Shown: one piece after another, positions 9,275-19,305 of the stretch
Position numbering within the stretch: position 1 is the first letter of the stretch
Layout: each line of letters opens with the position of its first letter
Source: Microglena sp. YARC
Lineage: Eukaryota; Chlorophyta; Chlorophyceae; Chlamydomonadales; Chlamydomonadaceae
Direction of reading: 5' to 3'
DNA: 64,000 nucleotides
NCBI GenBank assembly: GCA_022414725.1
Contig: CM039463.1
Coordinates: forward strand, 32,319,579-32,383,578
The notes under the pieces: generated by a model
What the model was told of the DNA's origin: nothing
What the model saw: the letters and a program-made list of their open reading frames with translations, nothing else
Database searches by the model: none
Program-made: the position numbers and the translations under genes

Positions 9275-11443
9275 ACACACACAAATAAACACTCAACCCG
9301 ATTATAAGAGTGGCTCTGCAACAAACACAAGCATCGCCAGGTCACTTACCCTTTTACACAGGCATCAACCCTGTTATTGCTCACACACACACACACACAC
9401 ACACATACACACATACACACACACACACAAAAATAAACACTCAACCCTATTATATGAGTGGCTCTGCAAAGAAACACAAGCATCGCCAGGTCACTTACCC
9501 TTTTACACATGCATCAACCCTGTTATTGCTCACACACACACACACACACACAAGTAAACACTCGACCCTATTATAAGAGTGGCTATGCAAACGAACACAA
9601 GCATCGCCAGGTCACTTACCCTTTTACACGGGCCTCAACCTTGGCACCACGCAGCAAAGTGTTCAACCACTTCTTCCCTGTTTGTCCGCTTGTGATGTCC
9701 TCGGCGGTAACAATTCCAGGGATGATGTGGTAAGATAAAATCTTGGTGAGCAGCTTCTTGTCTGCTAAAAGCTCAGCAGTACTAATGCCCAGCTCAGCCA
9801 GCTTGGCTGCGAATGCCTGCATGAGTGGCAGCATTGAGGTGGTGGGTGCAGGCAAGAGGGATGATGTGGTAAGACAAGATCTTGGTGAGCAGATTCTCGT
9901 CCGCTAACAGCTCAGCAGCACTTATGCCCAGCTCAGCCAGCTTGGCTGCACATGCCTGCAAGAGGTGCAGCATTGAGGTGGTGGGTGCAGGCAAGAAGGA
10001 TGTGCAGCATTGAGGTAATTGGTGGGTGCAAGAGTCCGCTGCAGTCACAGTTCCGGGGATGATGTTGTAAGATAAGATCTTAGTGAGCAGCTTCTCGTCC
10101 GCTAACAGATCAGTAGCACTCATGCCCAGCTCATCCAGCTTGGAATGCCTGCAAGAGTTGCAGGATCGAGGTGGTGGGTGTAGGACGGCAGTCACAATTC
10201 CAGGGATGATGTGGTAAGACAAGATCTTGGTGAGTAGCTTCTTGTGTCGCTAACAGGTCAGCAGCACTCATGCCCAGCTCAGCAAGCTTGGCTGCAAATG
10301 CCTGCAAGAGGTGCAGCATTGAGGTGGTGGGTGCGGACAAGAGCGTTGTGCAGCATTTAGGTGAGTGGTGGGTGCAGGCACGGCGGATGAGAAGCTGGGG
10401 AGGGTGGTGGGTGCACATGCATGGTGGAGGTAAGTGAGCATATGAGCGGCACTAATGTTGGGCGGTCAGTGCAAGTGCGCAGTGCATGCTGTAGTGTGTG
10501 CATGCATTGGGGTGGTGGGTGCATGCTACTACTTCAGGAGCTTGTGTGCACAAGCTTGGTGGTGGTACATGAACACATGAGCAGCATTAATGTTGTGCGT
10601 TCAGTACACAGTCCATGCTGTTGTGTGTGCATGCCTTGGGTGGTGGATGGGTGGTAATGGTAGTGGTGTTTCTTCCAAGTCTTGGTAATATGAGATACAT
10701 CTTTCTCTCTATTGCAATTGTTTAAGTTCGGCCCTGAAGTTGGTCAATTCCCTTCATCCCATTTGTCTACCCCTGGGCAGTAACATACATTTTAGTAGGC
10801 AGAACAACACACGGTGGGTGATGACATCAGTGTAAGAATGCAGGGATGTGTTGGTGGGGTCAAGATGGTGTGTGGTGGAGATGGTGATGGAAGGTAGTGG
10901 ATATTTTGATTGATCCACAATCCCACCTCGTTCGTGGGAGCTAGCACGGTAACATGGGTGGTGGGGTCGGTGGCAGCCTTCAGGATGGCTGGGGAATTCT
11001 TCACAGCCTCCAGCAGAATAGACAGGGTGGGTACTCCGACACGACTCTGCGATGTGTGGGGACCGCCTCGGGGACCAAGACGGCGTCGATTGTGTGGACA
11101 ATGCTGGTAGGGCCAACCTCGATGTCAGCCACAATGACGGTAGCGTCGTTGACCTTCACCTTGCTGCCGTCCAGGATGACGGTGAAGGTGCCATCAAAGC
11201 CTTTGTTGTCTTGTAGGGTGTCAACGTGCAGAGGCTTGGTGCTTGCGTCAGTGCTGCGGAAGATGACGGGGGAGACATGGTACCTGCATAGAGGTGGGGG
11301 AAAGGGAGGGGGGGGAAGTGAGTGTGTGTGGGAGGGGGGAACTTTGTGGGTGTGGGTGGGTGTGGGTGGGTGGGGGGGGGGAACTAGCAGTAGCGATGTA
11401 TATCTAGTAGCACAGCTACTATCTACTACTTCTACTACTACTT

Positions 11444-11475
<32 letters not shown>

Positions 11476-11878
11476 GCCACCACCACCACCACCACCATTA
11501 CTACTACTACTGACGCTCTTGTAGTACTGCTCACAAGAGGACTGTGGTGAGGAGCTCAGTGTTGCCAACAGCTCTCCAGCAGTCAGGTGTGGTTTGTGTG
11601 GGTGAGTGTGTGTGTGGGGGGGGAGGGGGGAGGGGGGGGAACTAGCAGTAGCAATGTATATATAGTAGCACTACTACAAGTAAGTACAACTACTACTACT
11701 ACCACCTACTACTACTCATAATAATAATATACTACTGCTCACAAGAGGACTGTGGTGAGGAGCTCAGTGCTGCCCAACAGTTCTTCCGCAGTCAGGTGTG
11801 GTTTGTGTGGGTGAGTGTTGGTGGTGGTGGTGGTCAGTGGGGGGGGGGGGACTAGCAGTAGCAATGTATATTTAGTAG

Positions 11879-11926
<48 letters not shown>

Positions 11927-14900
11927 AACTACTAATAATAACAATATACTACTGCTCACAAGAGAACTGTGGTGAGTAGCTCAGTGTTGCCCAACAATTC
12001 TTCAGCAGTCAGGTCCAGCGCAGTGAGAAGTGCCAGGAAGGCCTTATTAGTGGGAGCTACAACCGTGACCTCAAGCCAGGGGTCGCTGAGGGCAGCCTTG
12101 ATGGCAGGCACTGCGTCCACAGCTTGCGCTAGGATAGAAAGGTCGGGGGAAGCCATGACGGTGCTGTAGATGGTTGGGACCTCGGGGGGGAGCAGCACAG
12201 CGTCAATGATGTGCACTATGCTGTTGGAGCCGATTTTGATATCAGCAGTCACAACCTTGGCCTGGTTGACCATGACGTCAGCTCTGCAGATAGAGTATTA
12301 GTGGCATGTTTAAGGAGTTATTGATTGGGAATGTCCACTGCTAGTTATGGGGGGTCTTCAGCACCCTTTTATTTGGCTTGAAAGGGTGCATTTAAAGGGG
12401 TGGGGGACCTTGGGGGGAGCAGCACAGCATTGATGATGTGCATGTGCGTCGATGCTGATGGAGCCGATTTTGATACCAGCGGTCACAACCTTGGCCTGGT
12501 TGACCATGACGTCAGCTCTGCAGTAAGAGAGTATCAGGGGCACGTTTTAGGAGTTATTGATTGGGCAGTGTCCACTGCAAGTTATGGGGGGGTCTTCAGC
12601 ACCCTTTTATTTGGCTTGAAAGGGTGCATTCAAGGGGTGAGGGGTGCCGCAGGGGTGCAGAAAAGGGTGCCAGAGACCCAGTGAATTTGCAGTGGTCAGG
12701 ATTCAACATCAGTTTAGAGTCAGGTTGTTGATGTGAACATTAAGTTTATTTTGAACTTGCGGCAAGGCGACGAGTTTTGGTCCTGGCGTCACAAGTTCGA
12801 ATCTTGGACTTGATTATATAGCTTCAGACAGCAATATCGCTGCTCACCATCTTGGGCAGTAAAAAAATTACCAGGAGAAAGAGTCAGGTCGTTGATGTTT
12901 ATTGTGTTCTTGTTTATCAATATTGATGTTTGTGTTATTGTTTACCAAAATTATACTGGTCCTCTGAATGATCGTTCAGTGTCATATGATGTCGCACAAT
13001 ATCGAGGTTGTAAATTCCAATATATTATGAAAAAAGTAAGGATACCGCCTGGTGGGGTGTGGGATTAAGGGGGGCCTGTCTTCCGGCGAATAAGTTATGA
13101 ACCTTTATACAGCCAGCATTGCCCAAAGACAATCCCACACCACAACTTCTGAGGGGGTCAGCACTGTTTCTCTTGGGGGCTACACAAGCAGCTTCCACCC
13201 AGCTCCATTCGCCTGTGACTGAGTCGAGCCCAAAGATAGCAGCTGCATATACATTATTGTCATAACACCTTTCAGACACACTAGCTAGCTTCAGATTTAG
13301 CCCAAGGACATGGGAAAGGAGCGGCCTAGAAGCTGCTACGCGCAGCCCAAAAATTAACCAGTGCAAAACCCTAAACCCAAACCCTATCCTCTTGAGATAT
13401 AAAGAATGCAATGATTGAGTTTCATCCATCTGCACTCACCTATCACGGTTGGGTAAGTCCCTTTAGCCTATTTGGCCTACCCCTGGTCTGTACCCTACAT
13501 ACATACATACATACATACATTACGTACATACATACATACATACATACGTACATACATACATTGCATACATACATACATACATACATACTCACCCAACCTT
13601 CTGGATGGCCACGGTCTGCTCAATGTAGATGGTAGGGACATTGATGACTGTTTTAGTGGCATCCGTGGAGCGGATCTGCGCGGTTGATGTTTGGGTGGTT
13701 GGTAGGTTATGGGCGGTGGGTTGTGGGTGGCATCAGTGAAGCAGATCTGCAAGGTTGGAGTTTGGGTAGTTAGTATTCATGGGCAGTGGGTTGTGGGTAG
13801 ATTGTGGGTGACATCAGTGCAGCAGATCTGCAAGGATGGTGTTTGGGTAGTTAGTATTCATGGGCAGTGGGTTGTGGGTAGGTTGTGGGTAGCATCAGTG
13901 CAGCAGATCTGCAAGGATGGTGTTTGGGTAGTTAGTATTCATGGGCAGTGGGTTGTGGGTAGGTTGTGGGTAGCATCAGTGCAGCAGATCTGCAAGGTTG
14001 GAGTTTGGGAAGTTAGTATTCATGGGCGGTGGGTTGTGGGTAGGTTGTGGGTGGCATCAGTGCAGAAGATCTGCAAGGTTGGTGTTTGGGTAGTTAGTAT
14101 TCATGGGCAGTGGGTTGTGGGTAGGTTGTGGGTAGGTTATGAGCGGTGGGTTGTGGGTGGCATCAGTGAAGCACATCTGCACGGATGATGTTTGGGTAGT
14201 TAGTATTCATGGGCAGTGGGTTGTGGGTAGGTTGTGGGTGGCAACAGTGCAGCAGATCTGCAAGGATGGTGTTGGGGTAGTTGGTAAGTAATGGGTGGTG
14301 GGTTGTGGGTAGGTTATGGGCGGTGGGTTGTGGGTAGGTTATGGGTGGCATCAGTGCAGTAGATCTGCAAGGTTGGTGTTGGGGTAGTTGGTAAGTTCTG
14401 GGCGGTGGGTTGTGGGTAGGTTCTGGGCGGTGGGTTGTGGGTAGGTTCTGGGCGGTGGGTTGTGGGTAGGTTCTGGGCGGTGGGTTGTGGGTAGGTTCCG
14501 GGCGGTGGGTTGTGGGTGGGTTCTGGGCGGTGGGTTGTGGGTAGGTTATGGATGGCATCAGTGCAGCGGATCTGCAAGGTTGGTGCTTGGGTATAGGTGG
14601 GTTAGTTGATGATAGGTTGTGGGTGGTAGGATAATATCGGATAGTGGGCGGTGGATGGGACAGATGGTATTGAGGTGGGAAGCAGATCTGCAGGGTTGGT
14701 ATTTGGATACAGGTGCATTTGTTTATTATAGGGTGTGGGTGGTAGGATGAAATAGGATGGTGGATGGGTGATGGGCGGTGGATGGGACAGATGTTGAGGT
14801 GAGAAGCAGATCTGCAGGGTTGGTGCTTGGGTATAGGTGGGTTAGTTGATAATAGGTTGTGGGTGGTAGGATGATATAGGATGGTGGGCGGTGGATGGGG

Positions 14901-16569
14901 CAGATGTTGAGGTGGGAAGCAGATCTGCAGGGTTGGCGTTTGGATAGAGGTGCGTTAGTTGATGATAGGTTGTAGGTGGTTGGATGGTATGGGGGGAGAT
15001 GGGTGGGACAGGTCGTCGGGGTGATGAGCGTGTAGAGGTAGGTGGTGTGGACTTCTTGAAGAAGAGATGCATCAGGAATGCCTTGACCTCCGCTGTGACT
15101 GTCGTATTCCAGAATGTTGCAGAAATACAAATATACTCACATCAGCTTTCAGATGCACTAGCTAATTAAGGTTTGGCCCAAGGACAGGGAAAGGGAGCTG
15201 CTTAGAAGCTGCTACGCATAGCCCCAAAAAGAAACAGTGAGTTCAGCCAAGGTGGAAATCATCATTAGTGTTATGAGTAACAGGTGTACCCCACATGTAC
15301 CACTGAATTTTTTGGCCTCAAAGTTGAATGCAAGGTAGAGGTGAAAGCAGGAGTATGTTTATGTATGTGCTTATCAATGTATGTAATCATGGGCGATGAG
15401 AAACTGACAGGGTCTGCTCATACTGTACCAATGCACTTATCAGTCATCTGTGAAAGTCAAGTAGTGAAGAATAGTATTTTCGGTTTTACCTAAAATTTGA
15501 TACCGGTAGCTTATATTTTTGTTTATTTTTCCTGCATTAGAAGGAGAAAGAGTCAGAGACTTACAAGGTCACGTTTGCATGCCACTGGAACATTGCGGTA
15601 CTCTAGGATGTTGCAGATGTACAACTGCACAGATGTGCACATAGCTACATAGACGCACACAAGGGCGGTAAGTAACAAGTTGACTAAACCTACATGTATG
15701 TATGTGTGTATGTATGTATGTGTGTATGTATGTATGTGTGTATGTATGTATGTGTGTATGTGTGTGTGTATGTATGTATGTGTGTGTGTATGTATGTGTG
15801 TGTGTATGTATGTATGTGTGTGTATGTGTGTGTGCATGTATGTGTGTATGTATGTATGTATGTATGTGTGTGTGTATGTATGCATGTATGCATGTATGTA
15901 TGTATGTATGGATGTATATATGTATGTTACAGTCCAGGGGTAGGCCAAATAGGCTAAAGGGACTTGCCCCACTGCATAGGAAGGGCTTACAAGAAAAAAC
16001 ACTGATGAATTGAACCCCAAACAATCGTTTTTTCAACGGGGGTCCTGAGTTCGTGCTACGGTGATCATTTTATTCTACAATATAATAATATAAACTTGCA
16101 ACAATATAAACTTACAAGGTCGCTCTTGGAAGCCGCTGGCACAATGTGGTAATCCAGGATGTTACATAGAGTCTGGGTGTCGGCTAGCAGGTCCTCCTTA
16201 GAAATACCAAGGGCAGTCAGGGCATTCGCAAAAGCCTGTACGATTAAGGAGGTCAGAGTTGCTTAGTCAGGGCTTCCCAATACCGTATTGAGGTTGAACT
16301 TGAACTTGGTTGTATAGCTTTAGCCGGCATGTTGGCTGCTCGCCGTCTTCAGCAGTAAAAAAACAAATTACCAGGGAAAATGTAAACGCGAACAAATCAT
16401 TTTCCTATTTTTCGTTGTTTTTAATATTGAGGTTAGGCAAGTATATTTAGCCTATTTGGCTTCGCATTAGCAGGCTAGATGGTAACAATTCTAATTCGTC
16501 TATTTAGATATGCCTAACCCGGCTAGACTGTAAAACACACACACATTCAGGGCTAGAAAGGTAGGTGTA

Positions 16570-16602
<33 letters not shown>

Positions 16603-17327
16603 GGGACGAGGAAGTTCAGCCCAGGGGTAGCCAGCCAGTCTGTAGGAACTTGTTTGACCTTGGAGTCAAGTTTGTTTTGATAGATAATCTGGGGGGCGTG
16701 TAGATTCTGCTCGAGCAAGGCAGAAGAGGCCCTGGGGGACAGGGGTTCCGGTGGACAGGGGGGGGGAGGGCAGGAAGTGGGGATGGTGTGTACGTGGGAG
16801 GGGACTGGAAGGTGGGGGCAGTAGTCTGCGCAGGGGGGTGAGGAAGACACTGAAGTCGATAGAAGGAAAAAGGTATGGCATAAAGCGGAGGGTTAACCCT
16901 ACAGGGCCCCCCGCGAGGGGGTAAGTATGTACAGGGAGGTAGCACTGAATTAACGTTCGAGGCTACCCGCTTAGAACGTTACCTACGATCTACCTGTCCA
17001 GGTTTCAAACGCCCACCATGAGCCGGCGGGAGCTCGCTGTTCTCACCGTGTTGTAGGGGCGACAAAGTAAACCGTTGTTTTAGGGTGCTGGACAGCGTCG
17101 AGAAGGGGCTTGCACTTTGCGACGGCCTCGAGCAAAATGCTCAGCTCGGGGACTGTGGACGCCACGCTGGCGATGGTGGGCTTCTTCCATCGCCGGGCCA
17201 TTAGGGAGCGACCCCAGCTTCGATGCCCATCGGCAGAGGCGAGGGAGAGGGTGAGGAAAGAGGCCAGCACCAGCAGAGTTAGCTTGGCAAGGTTGAACTT
17301 GGTTGATAGCACCGTGAGGGGCAGCAT
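7199..17327 (-). CDS. secreted three-domain fasciclin (FAS1) protein, seven exons
   Basis: Exons: 17327-17047, 16235-16116, 13675-13593, 12283-11960, 11283-10927, 9816-9620 and 7393-7199. Splice phases agree at junctions 2/3, 3/4, 4/5, 5/6 and 6/7. The product is about 510 residues: a signal peptide, then three FAS1 domains, each with the VxxVAPTN-type motif and the YH box (DYHIVPA, LYHVSPV, SYHIIPG), then a Lys-rich tail. FAS1 proteins are extracellular or cell-surface adhesion proteins, common in algae; that role is from the family. There are frame lesions in exons 1, 5 and 7 (see those entries). The introns carry multiple copies of the exon edges. Identification of the family is firm; whether the gene is intact is not. 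Confidence 0.85.
7535..7905 (+). repeat. 36-bp satellite in fasciclin intron 6
   Basis: Units of GTGTTGAGGCAGGCGTGGGG plus AATTGATGGGAGGCAG, with some half-unit duplications. The period is a multiple of three, so open frames on both strands are artefacts. Confidence 0.9.
8095..8500 (+). repeat. tandem repeat of about 115 bp, about four copies
   Basis: Each copy contains GAACTTGGTGATGGGGTTAG, GACTTGGAAAGCGGG, GCCCACTTTCACT and ACCGGAATTTACTTCTGATT. The repeat lies within fasciclin intron 6. Confidence 0.85.
8820..9615 (+). repeat. array of copies of the 3' edge and donor of fasciclin exon 6
   Basis: AGGTCACTTACCCTTTTACA followed by CRGGCCTCAACC (reverse complement of the exon 6 end and its GTAAGT donor) occurs near 8830, 8960, 9085, 9205, 9335 and 9485, besides the real one at 9610. 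The copies are separated by CA microsatellites and a poly-C run at 9237-9260. Confidence 0.85.
9620..9816 (-). CDS. fasciclin exon 6: middle of FAS1 domain 3
   Basis: It lies between ATGCAG and GTAAGT, phase 0 in and two bases over at the end. It encodes AFAAKLAELGISTAELLAD, LLTKILSYHIIPGIVTAED and KWLNTLLRGAKVEARVKG. The 5' part is present three more times upstream (9850-10330) and the 3' end about six more times downstream (8820-9520). The annotated copy is the only one open from acceptor to donor. Confidence 0.85.
9850..10390 (+). repeat. three extra copies of fasciclin exon 6 with acceptor
   Basis: Copies near 9859-9970, 10044-10155 and 10189-10310 repeat the first two thirds of exon 6, preceded (minus strand) by CTTGCAG. 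They encode variants such as AAKLAELGISAAELLADE and ELGMSAADLLA, then break off after SYHIIPG or go out of frame. They could be spliced as alternative exons only with premature stops. Confidence 0.82.
10420..10650 (+). repeat. tandem repeat, two units of about 120 bp
   Basis: Two diverged units share GAACACATGAGCAGCATTAA-like sequence, a TCAGTRCRCAGT part, CATGCTGTWGTGTGTGCATG and GGGTGGTGG. Confidence 0.65.
10927..11283 (-). CDS. fasciclin exon 5: end of FAS1 domain 2, start of domain 3
   Basis: It starts after TATGCAG, completing LLYHVSPV with exon 4, and ends APTNE before GTGGGA. It encodes GTFTVILDGSKVKVNDATV, IVHTIDAVLVPEAVPT, then, in another frame, TLSILLEAVKNSPAILKAA and VTVLAPTNE. 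The reading frame changes between about 11040 and 11070; exon length is one base short of the phase needed. A single-base deletion explains it. Confidence 0.82.
11290..11955 (+). repeat. array of copies of the 3' edge and donor of fasciclin exon 4
   Basis: CTGCTCACAAGAGGACTGTG followed by GTGAGGAGCTCAGTG occurs near 11528 and 11741 as copies of the real exon end at 11954-12016. Each copy is joined to a CTA trinucleotide tract and a G-rich tract, so the unit is exon end plus intron, about 215 bp, three times. Confidence 0.82.
11960..12283 (-). CDS. fasciclin exon 4: end of FAS1 domain 1, start of domain 2
   Basis: It starts after CTGCAG and ends before GTGAGC. It encodes ADVMVNQAKVVTADIKIG, IVHIIDAVLLPP (the conserved end of a FAS1 domain), then DLSILAQAVDAV and VTVVAPTNKAFLALLTALDL of domain 2. 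Both edges have extra copies in the flanking introns. Confidence 0.88.
12345..12660 (+). repeat. duplicate of the 5' edge and acceptor of fasciclin exon 4
   Basis: The segment near 12400-12530 repeats the exon 4 start with its CTGCAG acceptor (ADVMVNQAKVVTAGIKIGS) but loses the frame afterwards. The adjoining intron sequence GGGTCTTCAGCACCCTTTTA is also duplicated (12353 and 12591). Confidence 0.8.
12745..12890 (+). repeat. dispersed repeat shared with 16300-16380
   Basis: Both contain ACTTGRTTRTATAGCTT, a GCTGCTCRCC part, CAGTAAAAAAA and AAATTACCAGG. The copy here has AAGTTCGAATCTTGG just before, resembling a pol III B box, so a tRNA-derived SINE is possible. Confidence 0.45.
13160..13385 (-). 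repeat. dispersed TTCTAGGCAGCT repeat and short CCCTAAA-like run
   Basis: Contains CCTAGAAGCTGCTACGCG with CTAGCTAGCTTCAGATTTAG; relatives at 4027, 15155, 30890, 37150-37770 and 39210. Bases 13362-13382 read AACCCTAAACCCAAACCCTA, plant-telomere-like. Confidence 0.6.
13440..13592 (+). repeat. AGTCCCTTTAGCC repeat plus CATA microsatellite
   Basis: GTAAGTCCCTTTAGCCTATT then TGGCCTACCCCTGG is one copy of a dispersed repeat. It is followed by about 90 bp of CATA units that end at the fasciclin exon 3 donor. Confidence 0.8.
13593..13675 (-). CDS. fasciclin exon 3
   Basis: The exon lies between GCGCAG and GTGAGT and encodes IRSTDATKTVINVPTIYIEQ then TVAIQKVG. Phase 0 at the start and two bases left over at the end match exons 2 and 4. 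It is the beta-strand part of FAS1 domain 1. Its 5' edge is copied about 12 times in the preceding intron (13690-14970). Confidence 0.82.
13690..14970 (+). repeat. array of about 12 copies of the 5' edge and acceptor of fasciclin exon 3
   Basis: The motif GCAGATCTGCAAGGTTGG (minus strand: CCAACCTTGCAG then ATCTGC..ACTGATGCCAC) recurs near 13740, 13822, 13904, 13982, 14062, 14168, 14252, 14358, 14566, 14681, 14805 and 14921. Each combines the polypyrimidine tract, the AG acceptor and the first bases of exon 3 with intron sequence rich in GGTTGTGGGTAGG. Confidence 0.85.
15060..15135 (-). repeat. degenerate copy of the 3' edge of fasciclin exon 2
   Basis: The minus strand reads FCNILEYDSHSGG, related to TLCNILDYHIV of exon 2. 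A second, better copy is at 15565-15630. Confidence 0.5.
15565..15630 (-). repeat. copy of the 3' edge and donor of fasciclin exon 2
   Basis: The minus strand reads YICNILEYRNVPVACKRDL followed by GTAAGT, parallel to NILDYHIVPAASKSDL plus GTAAGT in exon 2. The donor is intact but the YH box is changed to YR. Confidence 0.7.
15690..15925 (+). repeat. TGTA/TGTG microsatellite
   Basis: About 235 bp of alternating TATG and TGTG units. Open frames on both strands are artefacts. Confidence 0.95.
15925..16075 (-). repeat. dispersed repeat, inverted partner of 44345-44510
   Basis: Shares CAGTCCAGGGGTAGGCCAAA, TAGGCTAAAGGGACTTG, AAAAACACTGATGAATTGAA and CTGAGTTCGTGCTACGGTG with the reverse complement of 44345-44510. 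A GTA/CATA microsatellite borders it in both places. Confidence 0.75.
16116..16235 (-). CDS. fasciclin exon 2
   Basis: Forty codons between CGTACAG and GTAAGT, phase 0 at both ends, reading AFANALTALGISKEDLLAD and NILDYHIVPAASKSDL. This is the middle of FAS1 domain 1 with the YH box. Confidence 0.88.
16300..16380 (+). repeat. second copy of the 12745-12890 dispersed repeat
   Basis: Shares TATAGCTT, GCTGCTCGCC and CAGTAAAAAAA with 12815-12885. Confidence 0.55.
16569..16602 (+). repeat. poly-G tract
   Basis: Uninterrupted run of more than 30 G in fasciclin intron 1. The exact length in the genome is uncertain. Confidence 0.85.
17047..17327 (-). CDS. fasciclin exon 1: signal peptide and start of FAS1 domain 1
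   Basis: The ATG at 17327 is followed by a Lys-containing n-region and a hydrophobic core (LTLLVLASFLTLSLASA), a clear signal peptide. Next come SILLEAVAKCKPLLDAV and VYFVAPTT, the start of a FAS1 domain. The donor GTGAGA follows at 17046. The exon ends one base out of phase with exon 2. Lengthening ACAAC to ACAAAC would give the expected APTN motif and phase 0, so a one-base deletion in an A run is likely. Confidence 0.82.
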
Positions 17328-17458
17328 CGTGCTGCTTCTGTTGTGGGTTGTCTTGCGAAATTCGCTGCGAGTTGATAAGTAATAACAGACACGTGGATGG
17401 CTGGATTGATACGGTATACAAGAGCTGAGCTCTAGGTGCTTTTCAAATAACTAAGCCC

Positions 17459-17470
17459 CCTATTTATAGC
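17459..17470 (-). promoter_or_regulatory. TATA box of the fasciclin gene
   Basis: On the minus strand the sequence reads GCTATAAATAGG, a canonical TATA box about 130 bp upstream of the ATG at 17327. Transcription would start near 17435, giving a 5' leader of about 100 bases. Confidence 0.55.
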
Positions 17471-17474
17471 GCTT

Positions 17475-18395
17475 ATTTGAGGGTGAGAGCTGCAAATGAT
17501 CAGCAATCAACCACGTCACTTAGGGAACACGCCGTTCTTACCTTGGACGGTCGCGACTGATGCGCCTTATTTGATTAAACTTGATCACCTTGCCGTTGCA
17601 AAGGCTCAATAGAAGATTCGATTTCCAAGACCCTGCATGACACAGTCAGACAGATTTCTGTGGTGATCTCCTTTGTCCAAGAACAACTTCTACGATCCCT
17701 GCACTGTTCGGAAGCTGAGATTTCGTCTGCTCATTTCTCGTCCATAGACCCGGTAACAAAGCGCGTTTTGTTTGCTACACCCATGAGCTGTCGCGCAACA
17801 GGACGCCAACCGAATCACACTTATCGCACGTTGACGCTCCTAGATCACACACGGAAGCGTTACCATCGGTATGGTAGTCCTGTGGTATGTTAGTCGTGCG
17901 TGCGTAGACGGCACGAGAAAGTGCGATGCAGTGCTTATTTTTAGAAATTAGCCCGAAATTGGTCGTACACATGAAGTATATGGCAGCCATATGCTCCGGT
18001 GTAATCTTTAGTGGGGCAGAAACATTATTTATATGGCTGCCCGATGCCCAGGTGTGGATTTTGATAAGGCAGAAACTTTAAGTATCTGGCACACGCGACA
18101 TTGCTCACATTTGGTAGAAGAAGTAAGGTATCAGGCAACGTGATTTGCCTCCCATTTGACTCCCACTGCGATGAGTTATGGACCCTGCTGAGCGGTAGCT
18201 CTGGGCTACCATACCACAGGACCATACCGATACCACCACAAGACAACCATTTCCAAAGACTACTTATACAAAAAGGAGCCCGGGGCTCAAAATTTTCAGT
18301 CAGGCCGATCGATTTTCTCTGATTATAGGGCTGTAATGGCATGTATCATGGCAATAATTGGAGTTACTTTTCAGTTCATTCTGAGCACCTCATTT
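17475..18395. other. no recognised gene
   Basis: Non-repetitive sequence of mixed composition upstream of the fasciclin TATA box. Open frames of up to 105 codons lack recognisable domains. Confidence 0.5.
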
Positions 18396-18397
18396 AG

Positions 18398-18475
18398 GGG
18401 AGGGGAGGGGAGGGGAGAGGGGAGGGGGGGAGGGGGAGGGGGGGAGGGGGGGGGGGGGGGGGGGAGGGGGGGGGT
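18398..18475 (+). repeat. GGGGA/poly-G tract
   Basis: GGGGAGGGGA units grading into poly-G; potential G-quadruplex. Confidence 0.9.
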
Positions 18476-18616
18476 AGGGCAGCCCTCATTTGTTTTGTTT
18501 GCTATCTTTGTATGGTACTCAAGACCTCCAAAATGACATTCTGAGAACACCCATGAGTAGGCCTTGGTAAGAGTAGTCTATTAGCACCACTTGGGATTTC
18601 CTGCAATAAGTATTTA

Positions 18617-18641
18617 GCCCCCCCCCCCCCCCCCCCCCCCA
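18617..18641 (+). repeat. poly-C tract
   Basis: About 24 consecutive C on the plus strand. Confidence 0.9.
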
Positions 18642-18724
18642 AAAAGAACAAAAACAGCCCAGCCCGGAGTTATGAGTGGGTGAATGGCCGTGTGAATGGT
18701 AAGGGCAGTTCATTGGCACCACTT

Positions 18725-18878
18725 CAGACCCAGGGGGTGTATGGATTGGTGTATGGGTGGATAATGTGGGTGGGTATGGGTAGGTGAGTATGAGTGGGTG
18801 AATGGGTGTGTGAATGGGTGCTATGGATGGGTATGGGTGGGTAATGTGGGGGTATGGGATGAATGTGTCTGTGGCAGA

Positions 18879-18909
<31 letters not shown>

Positions 18910-18922
18910 GGGGGGGGGGGGG
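18725..18922 (+). repeat. GGGTATGGGTG/GTGTG microsatellite
   Basis: Degenerate units of ATGGGTGGGTAATGTGGG-type followed by GTGTGT and poly-G. Confidence 0.8.
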
Positions 18923-19120
18923 TGCGTGTGAAGGTGAAGGTCAAGGGTGACTACGGTACTTGGGCAACCCAAAGGGGGTGCAGAACTGATTTTTGACTAC
19001 CGGTATCACACAATCCCTATGTGGGAATTCCGAGGATGCCATTATGTGCGCCATATTGTGAACACCCATAGTCCATACTGGGGCATCTAAGTTTTTCAAA
19101 AACAATGTATTTTTAATTAA

Positions 19121-19181
<61 letters not shown>

Positions 19182-19267
19182 TCTTGTTTTTTTTCTCCGC
19201 CCACCTAAACGCCAAAAACTAAGTGCTAGACCCCATTTTCTAAAAGTGTGAAAACACTCTTCTGTAG

Positions 19268-19304
<37 letters not shown>

Positions 19305-19305
19305 A
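19121..19305 (+). repeat. poly-G (about 60) and poly-C (about 36) tracts facing each other
   Basis: A run of about 60 G (19121-19180) is followed after about 88 bp by about 36 C (19269-19304). The two runs could pair in one strand as a G:C hairpin with the 88-bp segment as loop. Confidence 0.9.
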
